Position numbers and translations under genes: made by a program
Notes under the pieces: model-generated
Seen by the model: the letters and a program-made list of their open reading frames with translations, nothing else
The model's database searches: none
Told to the model about the DNA's origin: nothing
Origin: Mycolicibacterium chlorophenolicum
GTDB lineage: Bacteria; Actinomycetota; Actinomycetes; Mycobacteriales; Mycobacteriaceae
Length of the DNA: 64,000 bases
Direction: 5' to 3'
Assembly (NCBI RefSeq): GCF_001044235.1
Contig: NZ_JYNL01000048.1
Location: 89,323-153,322 of the forward strand
Shown: positions 59,601 through 64,000 of the stretch, one piece after another
Numbering within the stretch: the stretch's first letter is position 1
How the letters are laid out: each line of letters opens with the position of its first letter

Positions 59601-62135
59601 GTCGTCGTCGCCGCGCCGCTGGCTCGGCACCGTGAGCACGCGTTGGGATCCGGCGATCTCCAGCAGTGACGCGGCCAGCACCGGGTGCGGGCCCAGCTCC
59701 ACGAAATGGGTGTAGCCGTCGTCGAGCATCCGGCGCGCGGCGGCTTCGAAAAGCACGGTGGCGCGGGTGTTCTGCCACCAGTAGGCGGCGCCGGCTGCGT
59801 AGTCGGTGAGCCGTTCGCCGGTGACGGTCGAGTACAGCGGCAGGGTCGCCGTCGCCGACGACAGGCCGTCGAACGCGGCGTACAGGTCCTCTCTCACGGT
59901 GTCCATGTAGTGCGTGTGATAGGGCACCTTCACCGCGAGGTAGCGGTTGAAGATCTGCGCCTCGTCGAGTTGACGGACGATCTCAGCGAGGACGTCCTCG
60001 TCACCGGCGATCGTCACGGCGTGCGGGCTGTTGATCGCCGCGACGGACACCCGGCGGCCGAATTCCGCGGCGCTGGCGGGGTCGATCGTCTGCATCAGCG
60101 CTTCGGCGCCGAGGCCCACGGCGACCATGCGGCCCAGCCCGGTGGTGCGCTGCTGCAGCCGGCTGCGGTGGTAGATCACCGACACGGCCTGCTCGAAGGT
60201 GAGCAGCCCGGCGAGATGGTGCGCGGCCACCTCGCCGGCACTGTGCCCGATCACCGCGTCGGGCACCACACCGAAGTGGCGCAGCTGCTCGGCCAGCGCG
60301 ATCTGGATCGCGAAATTGGCCGGCTGCGCGACCTCGGTCTCACCCATCCGGGTCGAGTCGTCGTCGCGCCGCAGTTCTTCCAGCAGTGACCAGCCGCTGT
60401 GGCGGGCGAACTCGCGGTCGGTGCGCTCGATGCTGGCGGTGAAGACGGGGTAGACGTCGAGCAGCCCCCGGCACATCTGCGCCCACTGCGGGCCCATGCC
60501 GGTGCAGACGAACGCCAGCTTCGGCGTCTCCGGCCCCGAGCGTCCCAGGACGGCCTGTCCGCCGCCGGCGGCCAGGGCGTCGAGCTGATCGCGGGCGTCG
60601 TCGATGCCGTCGACGGTCAGGGTGCGGCGGTAGCTCAGGTGCGAACGGCGCCGACTCAGGGTGTAGCCCAGGTCGGCCAGCGCCAGATCCGGTTGCGCGC
60701 GAACGTGATCGGCGAGCTGCCGGGCCGTGGCGGTCAGCGCCTCCTCGGAGCGGGCGGACAGGGGCAGCAGCGTCAGGGCCGCGTCCGCACGAGACTCACG
60801 GGGTGCAGCGGTGACGGTCGGCGGTTCGGCGAGCACGACGTGGGCGTTGGTCCCGCCGAACCCGAACGAGTTCACGCCGGCGACGCGCCGCTTCCCGCCG
60901 GGGAACGGCTGCGCGGTGCGCGGGACGTCGAGATGCAGGTCGGCCAGCGGGCTGCTCGGGGTAGTGAGGTGCAGGCTCGCCGGGATCGTCCCGTGCTGCA
61001 GCGCCAGTGCGGCTTTGATCAGCCCCGCGACGCCGGCACCGGCCTCGAGGTGGCCGATGTTGGTTTTCACCGAGCCGATCAGCAGCGGGTCGTCGGCGGA
61101 ACGGTCGGCGGCGAGCGCACCGGCCAGCGCCCGTGTCTCGACGGGGTCGCCCACCGGGGTTCCGGTGCCGTGCGCCTCGACGTAGCCGACGTCGCCGGGC
61201 TGCACACCGGCCCGCTGCAACGCGGTGGTGATCGCCGCACGTTGGGCGTCTTCGCTGGGCACGGTGATGCCGTCGGTGTGGCCGTCCTGGGTGACGGCGG
61301 TGCCGAGGATCTGGGCGTAGATGTGGTCGCCGTCGCGCACCGCCTCGGACAGGGGTTTGATGACGACGACGGCGCCGCCCTCGCCGCGGGCATAGCCGTC
61401 GGCGGATTCGTCGAAGGCCTTGCAGCGACCGTCGGGGCTGAGGAAGCCGCTCTTGGATTCGGCGATCGCGGTGTTGGGGCCGACGATGATGTTGACCCCG
61501 CCGGCCAGCGCGAGGGTGCAGTCACCGTTCCAGATGCTCTGTGCGGCAAGGTGGACGGCGACCAGTGAGCTGGAGCAGGCGGTGTCGATCGCCATGCTCG
61601 GACCGCGGAAGTCGAACGCGAACGAGATCCGGTTCGCGAGCATCGTCATCATCATCCCGGTCGCGGAATGCGGCTTGAAGCGGAACCGGCTGGTGCGGCC
61701 CTGGTTCTGCAGCAGCTGGTAGTCGAGCGTGAAGCCGCCGATGAACACGCCGACGTCGGTGCCGGCCAATCCTTCTGCGGGGATGCCGCCGTCTTCGAGC
61801 GCCTCCCAGGTGGCGTGGAGCAGCAGGCGCTGCTGGGGATCGAGAAGGTTCGCCTCGCGCGGGGAGATTCCGAAGAACGCGGCGTCGAACTGGTCGATCT
61901 CCTCGAGGTATCCGCCGCGTCGGGTGACCATCTTGCCGGCTTTGCCCGGATGCGGATCGTGGAATCGGGGGGCGTGCCAGCGTGATTCGGGGACCTCGCG
62001 GGTGGCGTCGGTCTCACTGAGCAGCAGCCGCCAGTAGTCCTGCGGCGAGTCGACTCCGCCGGGTAGCCGGCAGCCGATGCCGACGATCGCCAGCGGCTCC
62101 CGGTGCTGGTCGGCAGGTTCGGTCATGCCTGTCAT
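56625..62135 (-). CDS. Single-module type I polyketide synthase (KS-AT-DH-KR-ACP)
   Basis: 1836 residues. KS: active Cys187 in DTACSSSLVAVH, His322 in EAHGTGTPVGDP, His362 in KTNIGHLEAGAG. AT: Ser632 in GHSAGEVAAHHLAG; VPYHTHYMD sits where substrate-type motifs lie, but selectivity is unresolved. DH: His935 in LADHQVQGTVVVPGA and Asp in LIDGAFQTLFG. No ER was found. KR: TGGTGALGRS, with Ser1575 and Tyr1588 in FGSAGSV...GNYAAANAYLD. ACP: Ser1748 in LGLDSMMAM. There is no thioesterase; the tail RLIETLSDDELRALLDDLEG resembles docking or hand-over peptides. ATG 62135 overlaps the flavoenzyme stop (ATGA). Known enzymes with this domain set include iterative 6-methylsalicylate-type synthases, so aromatic or short polyene products are possible. 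Confidence 0.93.
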   Translation of the reverse strand: MTGMTEPADQHREPLAIVGIGCRLPGGVDSPQDYWRLLLSETDATREVPESRWHAPRFHDPHPGKAGKMVTRRGGYLEEIDQFDAAFFGISPREANLLDPQQRLLLHATWEALEDGGIPAEGLAGTDVGVFIGGFTLDYQLLQNQGRTSRFRFKPHSATGMMMTMLANRISFAFDFRGPSMAIDTACSSSLVAVHLAAQSIWNGDCTLALAGGVNIIVGPNTAIAESKSGFLSPDGRCKAFDESADGYARGEGGAVVVIKPLSEAVRDGDHIYAQILGTAVTQDGHTDGITVPSEDAQRAAITTALQRAGVQPGDVGYVEAHGTGTPVGDPVETRALAGALAADRSADDPLLIGSVKTNIGHLEAGAGVAGLIKAALALQHGTIPASLHLTTPSSPLADLHLDVPRTAQPFPGGKRRVAGVNSFGFGGTNAHVVLAEPPTVTAAPRESRADAALTLLPLSARSEEALTATARQLADHVRAQPDLALADLGYTLSRRRSHLSYRRTLTVDGIDDARDQLDALAAGGGQAVLGRSGPETPKLAFVCTGMGPQWAQMCRGLLDVYPVFTASIERTDREFARHSGWSLLEELRRDDDSTRMGETEVAQPANFAIQIALAEQLRHFGVVPDAVIGHSAGEVAAHHLAGLLTFEQAVSVIYHRSRLQQRTTGLGRMVAVGLGAEALMQTIDPASAAEFGRRVSVAAINSPHAVTIAGDEDVLAEIVRQLDEAQIFNRYLAVKVPYHTHYMDTVREDLYAAFDGLSSATATLPLYSTVTGERLTDYAAGAAYWWQNTRATVLFEAAARRMLDDGYTHFVELGPHPVLAASLLEIAGSQRVLTVPSQRRGDDDARTLMNCVATVHSHGHDIDWETVHPADGARLVGLPTYPWQSKRYWNETPEAAEDLHYQPVHPLLGQPVAGAHPAWEVELSTTVLPFLADHQVQGTVVVPGAVFLEMALAAASVTYGSACSVDDLELHRALILDDTCDPVVRTTLDEAKGTIEFTAFTAIGDGDFGWTVTATAELNTLGSPPAHDVATDDRTAVHLSADEFYARTASLGFEYGEVFRPVRDVAGGEGWARAQLAVPAGVATDLEDFHFHPALIDGAFQTLFGTTAVTGADAGTYLPTRVRHSAVYGRPQQDMTVHVRVVSAGREEIESDITIVDRLGETLAVLHGFTVQSLSASSAMSTERIDRGLYEVQWQALPATAEAEEAEEAEATGAGSWLIFDDTVGFGAALGRQLRARGHRVCEVIHQPVDTLTAVDEGYAVNPQRAEQVRELLAVLAARDGALTGVVDLWPVDIYAGSDDRLGVITLLHLVNALAQLDGAKPRLHVVTANAQPALGTEELAVDQATVWGLGRVIGHQEFPELWGGLVDIDDTDDVDLTAEQLCRHLLGTDGEDQIALRSDATLAPRLRPCATLTKPFPTKLSANATYVVTGGTGALGRSVALYLAERGARHITLLSRREIPARALWPHLPQDDPQAETVETIRRIERLGAQVRCAAVDITDAEQVERWRDEYLQGGLPPIRGIVHAAGSVDDRLLVNMTEQDFATVMAPKVIGTRLLHNAFEKAELEFFVMFGSAGSVIASPGQGNYAAANAYLDAFAHYRRLRGLPALTIGWGPWSVGMVEELKLERIYAQRGIELITPGAGVRILDRLLAQKTPHVVAITADWGRARQASFSAHLPAIFGDLQDTGAAGGDAGGASIIDILAATPDDERLGVVTEHVRTVVANVFDCAPSDIDPEVMLDDLGLDSMMAMEFRVRVNSMFSIDLPVLEILRGVSVNSLAARILSELRQIHADSEAEAAGHDAETAVPAEDFDRLIETLSDDELRALLDDLEGAG

Positions 62136-63892
62136 CGGGCCGCTGCGGTGCACAGAACCCAGTCGGTGCTGATCGGGTTGATCGCCTGCTGCTCGCGGTA
62201 CACCGACCGGAGTTCGCGCAGCAGCGAATCCCGTTGCCACGCCTGGGCCTGGGCCATCACGTCGTCGTCGGAGAAGCGCGACGCCTTGTCGGTGAGCACG
62301 TCGTCGATCACCTGGCCGGCGACCTGACGCAGCAGCAGCGCATTGGCGTCGAACTGCTCACGGACCGCCGCGGACGTGCCCATCATCGAATGGTGCAGCA
62401 CCGCCATGAAGTTCAGCGGCACGTACAGGTCGACGAACCGCGGCGGCGAGGGGTCGTGTTCGACGGCGGCCCACTCGCGCAGGAACTGCTGCATGCGGTT
62501 GCTCAGGTCGATCAACCCCTGCAGGTAGGGCACGAGTTCGGGATCGTCGGCGACCTGGGTGAATCGGTCGTTGCTGTACAGGAATCCGATGAAGCCCCAG
62601 TAGAAGGCGATGTCCCAGATGACCTTGACCGCCATCACCGACGGCGAGCCCATCAGCACGTACTGATCGCGGTAGATGTTGCACCACATGTCGGTCAGCG
62701 AGCGGAACAGGGAGTCGCTGATGGCGGCGCGGGCGACGACGTCGGCGCCGTCGAGCTCGCGGGTGATCAGGTCGGTGACCAGTCCGTTGCCGATGGCGAC
62801 CAGGTCCAGCCCCGACGAGTAGAGCGGATCGAGGAAGACGCCCGCGTCACCGGTGAGGCACCAGCGGGCCTGTCCGTCGTAGACCTTGTCGACGGTGTGG
62901 CTGTAGTTCTTCATCACCCGGAAGTCCTGGATCTGCTCGGCGTGTTCGTCGAGCACGGCGGCGCATTGCGGTTCGTGCCGGCGCAGCCAGGTCATCGCCT
63001 TGTCCAGGGTGTTGTACTCGTCGAAGGGGTGGAAGGCCGGGTCGGCCACGATGCCGACGCTGGTGGCGCCGGAAGCGAGCCGGATCAGCCACACCCAATA
63101 GCCCTCGCCCATCAGGTGATTGGTCGAGAATTCGCGTCGGCCCTCGGTCAGCCGGGAATGCCAGGTCGGGTCGTCGCTCCAGCCGCCGACGTCGATCTCG
63201 GTCTTGATGCGCAGCCACGCCGCGCTGCACTGGTGTCCGTTGGCGCGCTTGAGATCCAGTTCGCGGGGGAGCAGCCGGTTGCGGCCGGACGCATCGACGA
63301 CCCAGCGGGCGGTGGTCTCGGTGACGTCGTCGTCGCGCTGGATGGACAGCCGGTGCGGCGCGGTACCGGCGCCGAGGTCCACCGACCGGACGCGGCCGGT
63401 GGCGAACGCGACACCGTCGGCGACGCAGCGGCGGTAGAGCTCGTTCTCCAGCCGGCCGCGGTCGATCTGATAGGTGGTCTGCGGCACGAACGCGCTGCTG
63501 CCGACCTCCACCCGCTGGGCGATGTCGGTGTTGCCGTTGTTGGTGAAGAACATCCGCAGCCCCATCTTGCGCAGCTGGGCGTCCTGCAGGTGATCGGCCA
63601 GGCCGAGCCGGTCACGCAGATAGTGCGCGGAGATCTCGACCGTGGACTCACCGACGGTGTGGGTGATCTCGGGCACCGGGTGCGGTGTCGGCTCGACGAC
63701 CAGGACCCGGGTCCCGGGGCGCTCGGAGCGCAGTTGCAGCGCCAGCGTCAGGGCCGCGACACCGCCGCCGATGATCGCGACATGGTGCTCGCTCGGGTCG
63801 TCACCGGCCGCGGCGAGCCGCGATTTGATGCGTCGGGCGAGAGCGTCCCGTGCCTTGTCATCGAGTTGCGACACCTGCGCTCGCACGTCCAC
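62132..63892 (-). CDS. Flavin-dependent halogenase-family oxidoreductase
   Basis: A 586-aa FAD enzyme. AIIGGGVAALTLALQLR (42-44 Gly) binds FAD, HTVGESTVE (81-84) is the halogenase-type GEST motif, Lys109 in RKMGLRMFF aligns with the catalytic Lys of tryptophan halogenases (K79 of PrnA/RebH), and GDAGVFLDPLYSSGLDLV is the second FAD block. The halogenase WxWxIP motif appears as W266-V-W268-L-I270-R271: Pro is replaced by Arg, so halogenation is not certain. It heads the operon with the PKS. The GTG start is preceded by AAGGACGACC. It may halogenate or hydroxylate the polyketide, perhaps while carried on the ACP. Confidence 0.8.
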   Translation of the reverse strand: MDVRAQVSQLDDKARDALARRIKSRLAAAGDDPSEHHVAIIGGGVAALTLALQLRSERPGTRVLVVEPTPHPVPEITHTVGESTVEISAHYLRDRLGLADHLQDAQLRKMGLRMFFTNNGNTDIAQRVEVGSSAFVPQTTYQIDRGRLENELYRRCVADGVAFATGRVRSVDLGAGTAPHRLSIQRDDDVTETTARWVVDASGRNRLLPRELDLKRANGHQCSAAWLRIKTEIDVGGWSDDPTWHSRLTEGRREFSTNHLMGEGYWVWLIRLASGATSVGIVADPAFHPFDEYNTLDKAMTWLRRHEPQCAAVLDEHAEQIQDFRVMKNYSHTVDKVYDGQARWCLTGDAGVFLDPLYSSGLDLVAIGNGLVTDLITRELDGADVVARAAISDSLFRSLTDMWCNIYRDQYVLMGSPSVMAVKVIWDIAFYWGFIGFLYSNDRFTQVADDPELVPYLQGLIDLSNRMQQFLREWAAVEHDPSPPRFVDLYVPLNFMAVLHHSMMGTSAAVREQFDANALLLRQVAGQVIDDVLTDKASRFSDDDVMAQAQAWQRDSLLRELRSVYREQQAINPISTDWVLCTAAAR

Positions 63893-64000
63893 GGTCGTCC
63901 TTAAGTTCGTAGTTGCAGTTACTTCGTGTTGTTACGTTGGGCTGTGACCCGGGTGGGTCGGGTGAGGCTGCATGGTCGTAGCCGGCCCTGGTGGTGCGGC
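63893..64000 (-). promoter_or_regulatory. Promoter region of the halogenase-PKS operon (to window edge)
   Basis: On the minus strand this contains AACGTAACAACACGAAGTAA and CTGCAACTACGAAC, an AT-richer stretch with short AAC/ACGAA repeats, then AAGGACGACC before the GTG. It is likely to hold the operon promoter. No gene start was recognised between it and the window end, so what lies upstream is unknown. Confidence 0.4.

Noticed and set aside
57729..59669. 646-codon plus-strand frame
   Set aside because: It is antisense to the PKS, a common effect in high-GC DNA.
62234..63904. 556-codon plus-strand frame
   Set aside because: It is antisense to the halogenase-family gene, which carries clear FAD motifs.

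Overview
The window is high-GC, densely coded actinobacterial DNA. Gene content and order point to a non-tuberculous Mycobacterium/Mycolicibacterium. The block upp, pmmB, punA (deoD), amiB1, amiA1, the Rv3304-like gene, lpdA, glpD2 and a pseudouridine synthase, followed by nei2-lhr, matches (as I recall it) the M. tuberculosis Rv3296-Rv3309 neighbourhood. A desA3/Rv3230c-type desaturase pair lies inside it. No tRNA, rRNA, CRISPR array or transposase was seen.

Layout. (1) 1-5360: the N-terminal 1786 codons of a giant, probably surface-exposed protein with cadherin/VCBS-like repeats and a seven-repeat YVTN propeller; it runs off the left edge. (2) 5.4-15.7 kb: an accessory region with signs of duplication and decay. 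It holds a nonsense-mutated copy of a 61-aa gene, a SecA1-type paralogue without the usual C-terminal tail, a cyclase/ATPase signalling protein, a truncated acyltransferase copy, an acyl-CoA ligase, then the intact 61-aa gene, a phasin-like gene and the full acyltransferase. Several DosR-box-like palindromes lie upstream of these genes. (3) 15.8-24.6 kb: a glycogen debranching enzyme, a mycothiol-dependent-isomerase-like protein, a cyclase-NB-ARC-LuxR regulator, an F420-type oxidoreductase, and an ESX-type small protein paired with an NlpC/P60 hydrolase. (4) 24.7-36.3 kb: conserved nucleotide salvage, amidohydrolase, redox and glycerol-phosphate genes. (5) 36.3-47.8 kb: an SDR, an enoyl-CoA hydratase, a DesT-like TetR facing a ferredoxin-reductase-like gene and desA3, a DUF559 protein, nei2 and lhr, with gene ends marked by long hairpins, three of them related. 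(6) 47.8-52.9 kb: an SDR remnant, a MalT-like regulator, and an operon of two paralogous Cys/Trp-motif secreted proteins plus a hemophore-related protein. (7) 52.9-63.9 kb: a tightly coupled operon, all on the minus strand: halogenase-family flavoenzyme, single-module PKS (KS-AT-DH-KR-ACP), ABC ATPase, ABC permease and CPA2 antiporter, with a TetR gene 50 bp downstream.

The two best candidates for undescribed systems are the halogenase-PKS-exporter operon and the tandem WYC-motif secreted protein operon. The DosR-like box cluster and the hairpins that supply C-terminal codons are the most interesting non-coding signals. All functional assignments come from motifs read by eye and remembered family features; no database search was run.
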